Shown piece after piece: positions 39,223 through 48,886 of a stretch of DNA of 64,000 nucleotides. This DNA is from Acidobacteriota bacterium (GTDB taxonomy: Bacteria > Acidobacteriota > Terriglobia > Bryobacterales > Bryobacteraceae). Location of the stretch: contig QHXW01000099.1 in assembly GCA_003223115.1 (NCBI GenBank), positions 1 to 64,000 on the forward strand. Direction: 5' to 3'. Numbering within the stretch: the first letter of the stretch is position 1; every line of letters begins with the position of its first letter. The translations under genes and the position numbers were made by a program. Under the pieces are notes generated by a model. The model ran no database searches. It had not been told where the DNA came from and worked only from the letters and a program-made list of their open reading frames with translations.

Positions 39223-41809
39223 CGCAAGCAGCGGCCTGCATCGGTTGTCCTGGACCACAGCTTTCAAAATAGCCTGGCGCGAGGCCCGCGCGTCGTCGGC
39301 CAAGTTCCTTTTCGTCATCCTGGCCGTGGCCATTGGCGTTGGTTCGCTCGCCGGGGTCCGCGGGTTCAGCCGCGCGTTCCACGATCTGCTGCTGCGCCAA
39401 GCGCGAACTTTGATGGCGGCCGACCTTTCCCTGCGAGTGTTTGCGCTCCCAACCGAGGCTCAAACATCGGTCATGCAGACACTCGAAAAGCGCGGAGTCG
39501 AGCGCACCTGGATCACCGAGACGCTCTCGATGGTCTCCTCGCGCGCCGTCGCCAATCCGTTGCTGGTCTCGGTCAAGGCCGTCGATCCCCAGGTGTATCC
39601 GTATTATGGGGCGGTGAAATTGGATCCGCCGGGCGCCATCCGCTCCGTATTGAGCCCGGATGCCGTGGCGGCTTCGGATGACCTTCTGCTGCGGCTGAAA
39701 GTGAAAGTCGGCGACAGCGTGCGGCTGGGCGGCCAGGATTTCCGCATCGTCGGGGTGGTGACTTCAGAACCCGACCGTATGTCAGGCAGCTTAAACGTCG
39801 GGCCGCGCGTGATGATCAGCCGTGAGGGCCTCGAGCGAACCGGCCTGATTACTACCGGCAGCCGCGCCTCCGAGCGTTTCCTGTTCCGCCTGAACCCTGG
39901 TGCGCCGGGCATCCAAGAGGTCCGCGTCACACTGCAGAAGGCGTTCCCCGACTCTATGATCGCCGATTTTCGCGAGACACATCCGGTGATCACACAGGGC
40001 CTGAACCGTTCCAGCACTTTCCTGAGCCTGGTGAGCTTGATCGCCTTGATCATCGGCGCGCTGGGCGTAGCCACGGCCATGCGTGCGCATCTCGAGCAGC
40101 GTATGGATTCCATCGCCATCATGAAGTGCATCGGCGCGCGCACGCGCGAAGTGATCCAGATTTATCTGCTACAGACGCTTGGCCTCGGTCTTGCCGGAGG
40201 CGTCGTGGGAATCGGGTTCGGGGTGGCAGTGCAGGCTGCGTTTCCGCCGTTGATTGCGCGTTACTTCCAGCTTCGACCCGAACGTCACTGGGACGCGGCT
40301 TCTGCCGTGCAGGGCCTGGCGATCGCGTTGCTGACCACGCTGCTGTTCACGGTGCCTCCGCTACTTAGCATCCGCCGCATCCGTCCCGGGGCGATTTTCC
40401 GCCGTGAAATGGACGAAGTCAAACCGCGCTGGCGGCAACGTCTGCGCGACTCACGCCCGTCAATTCTCTCCGGCGCTGTCATACTCTGCGGCATCGGAAT
40501 GATCGCCGGCGGGCTGCAGATCGGAACTCTGCGCGAATCCATCCGGACTGGAGCTGTCTTCGTGGGCGCGCTCGTGGTGAGCCTGGTTGTGCTCTCAGCC
40601 ATCTCCTGGCTGCTGCTCAGCGGCGTGCATCGCTTCGTGCGCCAGTCCCGATGGAAGTTGCCGGGCACGCTGCGCCACGGTGTAGCCAATCTCTACCGTC
40701 CGGGCAATCATGCACAAGCGGCGCTGGTCGCACTAGGAATCGGCGTCATGTTCACGCTCACCATATTTCTGGTGCAGCGCGGCATGATGGCCGAAATGGT
40801 GAAGAGCGCGCCCCCCGGCATGCCCAACGTGTTTCTGCTGGACATCACCGGCAAAGAGCGCGACGCGGTAGTCCAGGTGATCAAAGAGCAGCGCGGGATT
40901 GAAGGGCCGCCCGACGTGATCGGCACCGTGGCCGCGAAGCTGGTCAGCATTGATGGCGTGTCCATTGAATCCAAGGCGCTCAAAGGTTGGGCGCGGCGTT
41001 TTCTGCGTGCGCGCGGCGTCACCTCGGCCAGCGAAAAGCCGAAATACGCGGAGATCGTTCAGGGCGCTTGGTGGAATGCCAAAACTCCGCGTCCGGAGAC
41101 CGTGGTGGCAGTCTCCGAGGAGGCTGCGCAGATTCTGCGCGTGCATCCGGGCTCGCGTATGGAGTGGGAGGCCGCCGGACGCCGCATTCTGGCTCGAGTA
41201 GCGGCGGTCCATCGCATCGATTCCATCCACATGAACGGCCGCATCGAATTTATCTTCAATGCCGGCACCCTCGATGGCCTGCCCATCATTTACTACGGCA
41301 GCGTGCGTGTTCAACCCCGCGCCGTCGCCACGCTGCAGCGCGACGTCTATGAGAAATTTCCCACTGTGACGGTGGTGAACGTGGCCGATGTGCTGGTCAT
41401 CGTGCAACAAGTGGTGGATCAAATTGCGCTGGTGGTGCGGTTCATTTCGGCCTTCGCGATCCTGGCGGGCATTGTGATACTAGCATCGAGCGTGGCGGGG
41501 ACGCGTTTCCGGCGCATTCGTGAAGTGGTCATCCTGAAAACGCTGGGCGCCACACGCCGGAGAGTGGCGGGGATCTTTTCGGTGGAATTTCTGGTGCTGG
41601 GCGCGGTGGCCGGACTGATGGGTAGCCTGCTCGCCTCTGCATTCTCCGCGCTGCTGCTGAAACGCTGGCTGGACGCGGAATTTCACATCGACCTTTTGCC
41701 CAACGTGATCTGCATAGTTCTCACCGCGTTGGTGGCCAACGCCGCCGGCTGGATGGCCAGCTTCCGCATTCTGGGCCAGAAGCCGCTCGAAGTGTTGCGC
41801 AACGAGTAA
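39215..41809 (+). CDS. FtsX-family ABC permease (YbbP-like)
   Basis: An 864-residue permease with an N-terminal helix (FLFVILAVAIGVGSLAGVRG), a periplasmic domain (about 60-265), a first FtsX core (about 268-395, LIALIIGALGVATAMRAHLE), middle helices, a second periplasmic region (about 540-735) and a second FtsX core (about 740-864, ILAGIVILASSVAGTRFRRI, ending GQKPLEVLRNE). This is the YbbP layout. Partnered with the upstream ATPase, it probably extracts or exports an envelope lipid or peptide. The neighbouring SGNH lipoprotein may act on the same substrate. Confidence 0.95.
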   Translation: MNNASSGLHRLSWTTAFKIAWREARASSAKFLFVILAVAIGVGSLAGVRGFSRAFHDLLLRQARTLMAADLSLRVFALPTEAQTSVMQTLEKRGVERTWITETLSMVSSRAVANPLLVSVKAVDPQVYPYYGAVKLDPPGAIRSVLSPDAVAASDDLLLRLKVKVGDSVRLGGQDFRIVGVVTSEPDRMSGSLNVGPRVMISREGLERTGLITTGSRASERFLFRLNPGAPGIQEVRVTLQKAFPDSMIADFRETHPVITQGLNRSSTFLSLVSLIALIIGALGVATAMRAHLEQRMDSIAIMKCIGARTREVIQIYLLQTLGLGLAGGVVGIGFGVAVQAAFPPLIARYFQLRPERHWDAASAVQGLAIALLTTLLFTVPPLLSIRRIRPGAIFRREMDEVKPRWRQRLRDSRPSILSGAVILCGIGMIAGGLQIGTLRESIRTGAVFVGALVVSLVVLSAISWLLLSGVHRFVRQSRWKLPGTLRHGVANLYRPGNHAQAALVALGIGVMFTLTIFLVQRGMMAEMVKSAPPGMPNVFLLDITGKERDAVVQVIKEQRGIEGPPDVIGTVAAKLVSIDGVSIESKALKGWARRFLRARGVTSASEKPKYAEIVQGAWWNAKTPRPETVVAVSEEAAQILRVHPGSRMEWEAAGRRILARVAAVHRIDSIHMNGRIEFIFNAGTLDGLPIIYYGSVRVQPRAVATLQRDVYEKFPTVTVVNVADVLVIVQQVVDQIALVVRFISAFAILAGIVILASSVAGTRFRRIREVVILKTLGATRRRVAGIFSVEFLVLGAVAGLMGSLLASAFSALLLKRWLDAEFHIDLLPNVICIVLTALVANAAGWMASFRILGQKPLEVLRNE

Positions 41810-41814
41810 GCCAA

Positions 41815-42160
41815 GAGAAGTGCTCGGAACCGCGACCGAGAGGGAGCAGCCTAATGTTACCAGACCCGGCACTGGGGCCGTCGCACCGTCGGCTGACCGG
41901 CGCTACACCCGAATACCTTACCTTCTGAAACTCCGGCATGTTGCCAACTACCCCATCAAGAACTTCGCATAGCCCCGGCCAAGTCGCTGAAAACGGTGCG
42001 TTGGGTGGGATCGGTCCGCGAGGAGCAGATTCGCAAGGCGGTTTTCGGGAGGCGGAGGCGGGCGAAGAAGCCGGGCAGGACGCGGCAGAGACACGGTGAC
42101 GAGTCCGCCGGGACGGCAGCGCAAAAGGGAACTCGGAGGTGGCGAGAAAGCAGTGAGGGT
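41815..42160. other. GC-rich gap, nothing recognised
   Basis: About 345 bases lie between the YbbP-like permease and the transposase-tail chimera. The GC-rich part (42020-42160) probably belongs to the end of the inserted IS, but no inverted repeat could be fixed by eye. Confidence 0.3.
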
Positions 42161-42162
42161 GG

Positions 42163-42816
42163 TCAGGCAGGAGCGCGGATGCGGGGTGGGTCTTTCCACA
42201 AGGAGCGGTAAAGTTGGCGCGCGACTTCCAGATAGCTCAGGCCGTAGCGCCGAAAAATCTTGGAATGCAGCAGGATGAAAGCGGAACTCAGCGCGAAAGC
42301 CAGGCAGAGAATGAGCGTGACCGCGGCCAGGCCCCGGTGGGGCGCCAACTGCCGCTCCCCGGAAGGCCACACGATTTTGGGACGGTGCTTGCAGGCGTGG
42401 AGAAAGTCATGCTGGAGCGCCCAGTTCTGAGTGAGATCGTTCCAGCCGTTGTTCTCCAGCTTCCAACGGTCATGCCCGAGCTGGCGATTGCGTTCCTCGA
42501 GTTCATAGAACCTGCTCCAGGTGGAGCGGTCCGGTGGAATGGGATTTCGCGCCAGCCAGTTGCCACAGGCGTACTGAAAGAAATCCGCGCACGGATTTGC
42601 GTTCGTATCAAGTGCCGTGATGTCGAACCCCGGCGTGTTCTTCGTCGCCGGTTCTGCTTTTGCGCCGGCAGCGGGCGTGGGCAGCGGTAAACGATGTGCC
42701 GGCGCCTTCGCGGTTTGCTTCTTGGCGGCGCCTGATTTCGGATTGACGGGCGCTGACTGCACGCAGAGCACCGCCGCGGACAACAGCGACGTAACAACTA
42801 TCTCGAGTGAACGCAT
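42163..42816 (-). pseudogene. Chimera: M13 peptidase N-terminus fused to an IS transposase C-terminus
   Basis: The frame starts with a signal peptide (MRSLEIVVTSLLSAAVLCVQ) and the beginning of a neprilysin-type M13 peptidase (FDITALDTNANPCADFFQYA, CGNWLARNPIPPDRSTWSRF). After ELEERNRQ it changes to HDRWKLENNGWNDLTQNWAL, HACKHRPK and LSYLEVARQLYRSLW, which look like the C-terminus of a DDE transposase. The HExxH zinc site of M13 is absent. The join is in frame and the fused frame is open for 217 residues. I infer that an IS inserted into the peptidase gene and most of both was then deleted. Confidence 0.7.
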
Positions 42817-42962
42817 GTAACCTCTGTGAATAGGTGGGTGTTGGAGGGTCAACCCTTACGTTTTCCCAACGGAGGCTGGAGTGTCAAACGTTCGCGTGCT
42901 TGCTTTCGTACAGTTAACTTCAGCGGCCCACCATCCGGCGTTAGGAAGTCTAGAATAAGAGC

Positions 42963-43496
42963 ATGCGAAAAGTTACGTTTCTATTCACGACAGGTGTGCT
43001 CGCGTTGCTCGTCGGTGCAGGAGCGGCACGGGCGCAAGCGCCGCGCAAGAGCCCGCATGTATCCACCTCAATCACAGTCAACGGCCACAAGATCACGATC
43101 ACCTACGGCCGCCCTTATCTTCACGGCCGCAAGATGATCGGCGACCATGAACCATACGGCAAGGTTTGGCGCACTGGCGCAGATGAGGCCTCAACGCTTG
43201 AAACAGACGCCGATCTCGACATCAACGGTCTTCGTGTTCCAAAAGGAACGTACGGGATTTTCACCATTCCCAATGCGGACAAATGGACGCTAGTGGTCAG
43301 CAAGAACGCCAAGCAGTGGGGCGCGTTTAAATACAATGTGGCTGAAGACCTGGGGCGCACCGACATGACGGTGTCGAAGACAGGCTCGCCGGTCGAGCAG
43401 TTCACCATCACGTTGACGCCGGAAGGTTCGGGCGGAGCATTGCTTAAGATGGCCTGGGATACGGTCGAGGCGAGTGTGGCGATAAAGGTTGAGTGA
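42963..43496 (+). CDS. DUF2911 exported protein
   Basis: A 177-residue protein with a signal peptide (VTFLFTTGVLALLVGAGAARAQ) and the DUF2911 core: ITITYGRPYLHGRKMIG, YGKVWRTGADEASTLET, DINGLRVPKGTYGIFTIP and KNAKQWGAFKY. It is a compact beta protein common in Bacteroidota and Acidobacteriota with no assigned activity. The start is the only ATG that gives the signal peptide. It is monocistronic. Confidence 0.9.
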   Translation: MRKVTFLFTTGVLALLVGAGAARAQAPRKSPHVSTSITVNGHKITITYGRPYLHGRKMIGDHEPYGKVWRTGADEASTLETDADLDINGLRVPKGTYGIFTIPNADKWTLVVSKNAKQWGAFKYNVAEDLGRTDMTVSKTGSPVEQFTITLTPEGSGGALLKMAWDTVEASVAIKVE

Positions 43497-43510
43497 TATC
43501 AGTAGTCTCG

Positions 43511-43734
43511 ATGACCCACATCACTATCAGCCTTGACAAGAAAGATAAATCCTGGCTGGACAAGAAATCCGCGGAGACGGGCATGCCGATGTCTGAAATT
43601 GTCCGTCAGACAATCTCCGGATGCAGGGGAAAGAAGAAGCGGCCTTCGACCAGTCGCTGAAGCGTACAAGGGGCAACTGGCGTTATGGTAATGGGCCGGC
43701 GTACCAGCGCCGGATGCGCAAAGAGTGGCGCTAA
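43511..43734 (+). pseudogene. Ribbon-helix-helix (CopG-like) antitoxin, frameshifted
   Basis: From the ATG at 43511 the sequence reads MTHITISLDKKDKSWLDKKS, then AETGMPMSEIVRQTI, a typical RHH DNA-binding fold, and stops at 43660 after 49 residues. In the next frame the expected antitoxin tail continues (GKEEAAFDQSLKRTRGNWRY, ending RMRKEWR at 43734). A single small indel near 43610-43630 separates them. No toxin gene follows, since the next gene is msrB on the other strand. It is an orphan, probably dead, antitoxin. Confidence 0.6.
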
Positions 43735-43780
43735 AGCTCCTCGTCGATTCCGTGAATTCTTACCTCGCAGCCGGGCGCGC

Positions 43781-44362
43781 TCAGCCAGTCTTCTTGAAAT
43801 CCAGCGACAGCGAATTCATGCAGTAGCGCAGATGCGTGGGCGCGGGGCCGTCATCGAAAACGTGTCCTAGATGCGCGCTGCATTTCCGGCACAGCACTTC
43901 GCTGCGTTCCATCCCAAAGCTCTGGTCTGTTTCCGTGAGCACATTTTCTTCCGCGATGGGAGCCCAAAAGCTGGGCCATCCGGTTCCCGATTCGAACTTG
44001 GTATCTGAGCTGAATAGGGCATTCCCGCAGCAGATGCAGCGATAGATGCCCTTGTCGTGCAGCTTGTAATATTGGCCCGAGAACGCCGGCTCTGTGCCCT
44101 TCTTCCGGGTGACCGCAAACTGCGCGGCGCTCAGTTGCTGCTTCCACTCGGAATCGCTCTTGACTACTTTTTCGGCCACAATAGTGCCTTTTCTCTCGCC
44201 AGAATCATCGAATTCCACCAACGTCACAGGCATCTGTTTGCTCCCGCCACCAGACGAAATCTTCGCCGCCGCATCATGACCGCTTCTGCTTTGATTACAG
44301 GCTACCGCGCCGCCGAAACCGGCCATCGCCAGAAATGTCCGCCGGTGCACATTCGTTTTCAA
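43781..44362 (-). CDS. msrB: Peptide-methionine (R)-S-oxide reductase, exported
   Basis: A 193-residue protein with a Tat-like signal (HRRTFLAMAGFGGAVA, then Cys22) and an MsrB domain. The domain has GIYRCICCGNALF and EVLCRKCSAHLGHVFDDGP (two CxxC zinc pairs), KFESGTGWPSFWAP and the catalytic Cys181 in RYCMNSLSLDF. It reduces methionine-R-sulfoxide in damaged envelope proteins. It is the last gene of a four-gene minus-strand run, seven bases after the amidohydrolase. Confidence 0.96.
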   Translation of the reverse strand: MKTNVHRRTFLAMAGFGGAVACNQSRSGHDAAAKISSGGGSKQMPVTLVEFDDSGERKGTIVAEKVVKSDSEWKQQLSAAQFAVTRKKGTEPAFSGQYYKLHDKGIYRCICCGNALFSSDTKFESGTGWPSFWAPIAEENVLTETDQSFGMERSEVLCRKCSAHLGHVFDDGPAPTHLRYCMNSLSLDFKKTG

Positions 44363-44369
44363 AAGAACC

Positions 44370-45485
44370 TCATACCGCTTTCAGCTTGAACACGCGCGCG
44401 GCGTTATTGTGATACACCTTCTTCAGAATCGAATCCGGCAACGCGATTCCGTAGATCTTCCAGCGCCCCTGTGGCGGCACGTCCGACGGCGCATAATCAA
44501 AATATTCGTCTTCGGTCTCTAGGAATCGGAAATAGCATCGGTACATGGCGGGCTTCAGATCCTGCTGCGGATATTCTTTGCCCGCGTTCGGCGTGGCGTC
44601 AGTTCCGAACATGATCCGGTCCTGGTGACGCTCGAAAAATTTGCGCGATGTACGCGGCTGCCTTCCGAGTTCGCCCAGGCGCGCCCCGATCTCCACGTTC
44701 AAGTTTGAGTAGCGGTCCAGCCATTGGCCCACCTCACCCAGATCTTCGGCGTCATTGCCTACGTGCAGAAAAACGAATTTGGTCTTCGGGTGCCGCGCGA
44801 CGACGCGGTTTCGAGCTTCGTGCAGCTCATGCCGGGACGGAAAATCGCGGCCGTAGAACGACCACTCGGGGTGCCTCTGTAGCTCCTCATACCGTTCGTT
44901 GAAACGGTCGATCGGCGTGAAAAAAGCGCCCGGATCGCCCGTATGGATCTCGACCGGCAGATCCAGAGCCCCGGCGGCCTCCCACATGGGATCGAAGCGC
45001 GAATCGTCAATCTTCACCAGCTTGCCCTTCTCGCGCAAGTAAAGCCCCAGAGTCTTCAAAACCTTCAGGCTGATCGCGCCTTCGCGTTTACACTTAGCCA
45101 GCTCGCCGGCCTGCCATTGGGCGTAACCCGACTCGTTGGCGCGCGACCAGGTCGGCTCGGCCCCTGTGACAAAGCGGTTTCCGAACTGCGCCACGGCCTT
45201 GCGGATGCCGGGAATGGTTTCGGAATTACCGCCGGTGAGATTGATCAGCGTCGCGAGATTGCATTCGTCCATCCATTGGGCGATCTGCTGCAGCTCGGCG
45301 CGTTCCTGGCTCGATTCAGCCGCCACCTTGCGCCCCAAACCGAACAGGTGCGTATGCACGTCGATGACTGGAAATTTTGCGCGCGCGGTTGGATGCTCCG
45401 CCACGTGCAGCATGCTGCGCGGCTCGAACTGAGGCAACGTGATGGCGCCACCCGCCGAGACCTGAAAGAAACTGCGCCGCGTCAT
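44370..45485 (-). CDS. Amidohydrolase-family protein with Tat signal
   Basis: About 371 residues from the ATG at 45485, whose ATGA overlaps the stop of the preceding isomerase gene and gives a twin-arginine start (MTRRSFFQVSAGGAITLP). The TIM-barrel metal motif is VIDVHTHLFG, with IHTGDPGAFF, FVFLHVGNDAED and MFGTDATPN further on. These fit amidohydrolase_2-type lactonases or decarboxylases. Its place after a sugar oxidoreductase and an isomerase suggests a sugar lactone or similar substrate, which is inference. Confidence 0.88.
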   Translation of the reverse strand: MTRRSFFQVSAGGAITLPQFEPRSMLHVAEHPTARAKFPVIDVHTHLFGLGRKVAAESSQERAELQQIAQWMDECNLATLINLTGGNSETIPGIRKAVAQFGNRFVTGAEPTWSRANESGYAQWQAGELAKCKREGAISLKVLKTLGLYLREKGKLVKIDDSRFDPMWEAAGALDLPVEIHTGDPGAFFTPIDRFNERYEELQRHPEWSFYGRDFPSRHELHEARNRVVARHPKTKFVFLHVGNDAEDLGEVGQWLDRYSNLNVEIGARLGELGRQPRTSRKFFERHQDRIMFGTDATPNAGKEYPQQDLKPAMYRCYFRFLETEDEYFDYAPSDVPPQGRWKIYGIALPDSILKKVYHNNAARVFKLKAV

Positions 45486-46381
45486 CCAACCACGGCGCGG
45501 GTACTGAGCAGGTTGCGCACAAACTTGAGGCTGGGCTCCACCAGCTCCCAGGATCCCGCCCAGAAGCACATGTCAATGCACCACCACTGGATGTTCGGAA
45601 CGTCGAGCAGCTTCGGCGCCAGGGCCGTGAAGTCTATGAATCCTTCGCCAAAGGGCCGGTGCGTGCTGGTTTCATCGCCGTGCAGCGTGCCGTCGGAATC
45701 GATCAGATGGATGGCGCCGATGCGGCCTTTGAGTTTGGCCAGAAATTCCTCCACTCCGCCGATCAGAATGTCCTTGGCCCCGTGCTGCCGGGCTCCTACT
45801 ACGCCGCACATGTACGCGTGCGAGGTGTCGAACAGGATCATGAAATTGGGATGCCCTACTTCCTGATACATCGTGAGCACCTCGGACGGCTTGTTGAAGG
45901 CAAAGCCTGGCTCGAATTCCCAAACCAGCTTCATTCCACCCTGCTGTGCGATAGCCGCGGCGTCATGCCACACGTCCGCCAGCCGCTCAAAGGCCGGCCG
46001 GTAATCTTTGTCCTCGATCGAACCCGGCGCCGCGATCGAATCCACTCTGATACTCGCGCTGCCGATGTCCGCGCAAATCTCCAAGTTTCGCTTGAACAAA
46101 TCAAGATACTTCTGCTTGTTGCCGGCCACTACGGGATTCACAGTCGTGAAATCGGCGGCATAGCCCGACACACCCAGCTTGTGGTCATCCAGAAAGCGCA
46201 CCAGGTTCCGGCGGGACTCTTTGCTGGGATATTTGTTCAGCGTCACATGCGGCGGGAAACCGCAGATCTCGATACCGTCGTACCCGGCTTCAGAAAGCCG
46301 CGTGACGGTTTTTTCGAAGGGAATCGGATTGTCCGCGAACGGACCGAATGAAAATGCCCAACTACCCAATGAAACGTTCAT
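45482..46381 (-). CDS. Sugar phosphate isomerase/epimerase (AP endonuclease family 2 fold)
   Basis: A 299-residue TIM-barrel protein: SEAGYDGIEICGFPPHVTLN, RVDSIAAPGSIEDKDY, KLVWEFEPGFAFNKPSE, FMILFDTSHAYM and IGAIHLIDSDGTLHGDETST. The metal ligands of xylose-isomerase-like epimerases (Glu in EFEPG, Asp in FDTSH, His in IHLID) are visible. No signal peptide is present, so it is cytoplasmic. It overlaps both neighbours by ATGA junctions, so the set is translationally coupled. Confidence 0.9.
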   Translation of the reverse strand: MNVSLGSWAFSFGPFADNPIPFEKTVTRLSEAGYDGIEICGFPPHVTLNKYPSKESRRNLVRFLDDHKLGVSGYAADFTTVNPVVAGNKQKYLDLFKRNLEICADIGSASIRVDSIAAPGSIEDKDYRPAFERLADVWHDAAAIAQQGGMKLVWEFEPGFAFNKPSEVLTMYQEVGHPNFMILFDTSHAYMCGVVGARQHGAKDILIGGVEEFLAKLKGRIGAIHLIDSDGTLHGDETSTHRPFGEGFIDFTALAPKLLDVPNIQWWCIDMCFWAGSWELVEPSLKFVRNLLSTRAVVG

Positions 46382-47523
46382 AATGCCTCGCTTTTTGTCA
46401 TCTTTTTCACACGCACCCAGCGGTCCGAACCCGCGGCTTCCATCACCGCGTCCAGCACCAGTTGACAGCGCAAACCATCGTTGAAGTCCGGCTGCATGGG
46501 CTTGTTCTGCGCAATGGCGTTGATCAGGTCAGCCGCCTGGTTGCCGAAGGTGTGTTCGTAGCCGATGGCGCAACCCGGCACCCACCAGTGCTTCATGTAT
46601 GGATGAACCTCTTCCCACACCGAGATCTGTCTCCAGCCCTGAATGTGCTTCGGTTCGCGAGAATCGAAATACCAAAGGCGCGACATATCTTCGAGATTGA
46701 AATACACGCTGCCGTGTTCGCCGTTCACCTCGAAAGTATTGCCGTTCTTGCGGCCGTTGGCGAAGCGGGTGGCTTCGAAATGGCCGATCGCTCCATTGAC
46801 ATATTTGCAGACGAAAATGGATGCGTCCTCGATTTCGACTTTCGCTTTTCCGCCCTCGGGCCGGTCGCGCTCGCCCACAAAAATCCGGCTGGTTCCGGCT
46901 ACCGAATCGATATCGCCTACCAGGTAATTCGAAAGATCCACCAGATGCGAATGTAGATCGCCCGTCACGCCTGAGCCCGCAACGTCTTTGTCCATGCGCC
47001 ACACCAGCGGCACGGAACTGTCCATGGTCCAGTCCTGCAAGTAGAGCGCCCGAAAGTGGAACACTCTGCCGATGCGGCCTTCATCAATCAACTGTCGCGC
47101 GAACGCAATGGCCGGCACGCGCCGGTAGTTGAACCACACGGTATTGATTTGCCCGCTCTTGCGCGCTGCCGCGGCCATCTCTTCGGCTTCGTTTCCGTTC
47201 ATCGCCAGCGGTTTTTCGCAGGCTACGATCTTACCCGCCTGAAGCGCCGCAAGGGCGATCTCGCGGTGCGTGTTGTTGGGCGAGCAGATGTCCACCACCT
47301 TGATTTCTGGATCATCCACGATGCGGCGCCAGTCCGTAACGGCGTTCTCCCAGCCCCAGCGATCCGCCATCTTCTGGACTTTGGGTGTGTCGCGTCCGCA
47401 AATGGTTTTGAGGCGCGTGCGCACGGGTAAATCAAAAAACTGAGTGATCTGGCGATAGGCGTTGCTGTGAGCCTTCCCCATAAATTTGTAGCCCACCATG
47501 CCGACCGCGATGTTCTGGCTCAT
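46378..47523 (-). CDS. Gfo/Idh/MocA-family NAD(P)-dependent oxidoreductase
   Basis: A 381-residue oxidoreductase. The Rossmann start reads IAVGMVGYKFMGKAHSNAYR; EKPLAMNGNEAEEM holds the catalytic-region EKP motif, and the C-terminal domain has GSGVTGDLHSHLVDL and WVPGCAIGYEHTFGNQAADL. Such enzymes oxidise or reduce sugars or inositols. It is the first gene of the run MocA - isomerase - amidohydrolase - msrB (47523 to 43781), a typical sugar-catabolic set. Confidence 0.93.
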   Translation of the reverse strand: MSQNIAVGMVGYKFMGKAHSNAYRQITQFFDLPVRTRLKTICGRDTPKVQKMADRWGWENAVTDWRRIVDDPEIKVVDICSPNNTHREIALAALQAGKIVACEKPLAMNGNEAEEMAAAARKSGQINTVWFNYRRVPAIAFARQLIDEGRIGRVFHFRALYLQDWTMDSSVPLVWRMDKDVAGSGVTGDLHSHLVDLSNYLVGDIDSVAGTSRIFVGERDRPEGGKAKVEIEDASIFVCKYVNGAIGHFEATRFANGRKNGNTFEVNGEHGSVYFNLEDMSRLWYFDSREPKHIQGWRQISVWEEVHPYMKHWWVPGCAIGYEHTFGNQAADLINAIAQNKPMQPDFNDGLRCQLVLDAVMEAAGSDRWVRVKKMTKSEAL

Positions 47524-47924
47524 AGTCTTTTACTCGCTCGAATCTCCTCAACGGCTGCTGAAAACCGGCCGGGACCGCGCAGGACCGGCGCGCATCTACC
47601 CTAGCCTTTCAGCATTGTGGGTGCCCAGGGGGATCCGCGACAGCCGACGGAATGATTCAGCAACCTGCTGGTGCGCCTTTCTGAATACACCATTCCGGGC
47701 AGGGGATGCAACCGGCGGTAGAGTGCTCGCAGTGTGCAGCGGCGTATTCTCTGTTCGGATAAGCTGGAGGCGGAGGTCTCCTCCTTCTCATCCTGTTGCA
47801 ACTAGTGCATGAACCAGGCACTGGGACATCAGCGTCCGAAAGTGAGATTCAATGGCGACCTTATGGCTTGGTTTGCCAGTCTGGCGAGCACGAGAACGCC
47901 AGCAACGGGACGGAGGATGTGCAA
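47524..47924. other. Promoter-side gap of the sugar operon, no gene seen
   Basis: A 400-base gap lies between divergent loci. Short open frames on both strands lack recognisable product or ribosome binding sites. It should contain the promoter of the MocA operon and that of the broken methyltransferase gene. GGAGG at 47912-47916 serves the latter. Confidence 0.4.
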
Positions 47925-48771
47925 ATGAAGGCGCACCATGATGACCGAGCGCGCGTTTACGAGCGAGCCTTCCTGTTGAGTCCGGAAAAGCGGGACCAGG
48001 TCATGGAGTTATGGGAGGTCCAGAAGTACGGCATCGACAGCTTTTCCGACTCGGACTACGTTTGCATTTACGGGATGCCGCCAGCGGAGTGGTATGAAAG
48101 GGAATTCGACTGTTGGCTCGCACCACAGTCGAATGCGTCCGCCACTCCTTGGGAGAGTCGATCGGGAAGGATGTTTGAGAGCGTGATTCAAAACGTAGCT
48201 TCCGCTATGAGGGTCATTGTCGTCGACCCGTTCGCCGGATCATGCAACTCTCTATTGGATTTTGAGGCATGTGAGGAATTCAAAAGGCATCGCGTTCGAA
48301 GTCGATAGAGCGATATTCGAGATAACCAAACAAAACTTGTTGACACTATACAGCGACATCGAGTTGGTCAATGGTCATTACAAGTCTCTGCTAAGCAATT
48401 ACAGATTCCCTACAGATTATTTTATTGTCGTGTATGTAGCCCCTCCATGGGGGGATGCCTTGAACGAAATCACGGGCTTGGATTTGCGGCGCACAAAGCC
48501 GCCGATTACCGAAATCGTCGATTACGTTGACGATCTTTATAAGAAACAACCGATTTTGTGGGTGACAAAGGTGCATCAAACTGTCCATCCAATCTCTCTG
48601 GCGGATCTCAAAAAGAGGTTTGCTTGGTCGGCGCTGCGGATTTACGACATCAACATCGAGGGAATGAAGCACGGTGTTCTCCTAGATCGCGGTTCAGTCC
48701 ACCACAAAGGGGGGGCTAGGCACCAGCCGATGGAAGCCCGCCAGCCGTCCTCCAAGTTTCGGCCGCGCTAG
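47925..48771 (+). pseudogene. TGS1-like class I SAM methyltransferase, frameshifted
   Basis: The ATG at 47925 with GGAGG upstream starts RARVYERAFLLSPEKRDQVM, then MFESVIQNVAS and the SAM motif VIVVDPFAGSCNS. A small deletion near 48246 moves the rest to the next frame (TLYWILRHVRNSKGIAFEVD, DYFIVVYVAPPWGDALNEIT, LDLRRTKPPITEIVDYV). The NPPW-like APPWG motif with this spacing resembles RNA cap guanine-N2 methyltransferase (TGS1)-like domains. Only one lesion is evident, so it is recently broken, or the indel is a sequencing error. Confidence 0.65.
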
Positions 48772-48886
48772 GACATAGCTCCCGCCTTGTCGTCCAGAAG
48801 CGTTTACCGGCATGTCCGCTCCCAGTTGCGTTGACGGCGCATTCGGAAGCCACACCACGATGGCGCGCCGGCTTCAGCGCCCGGCT

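Noticed and set aside
41948-42370. 140-codon minus-strand frame in the GC-rich gap
   Set aside because: Pro/Arg-rich composition typical of a non-coding frame in GC-rich DNA; the chimera frame at 42163-42816 explains its left part better.
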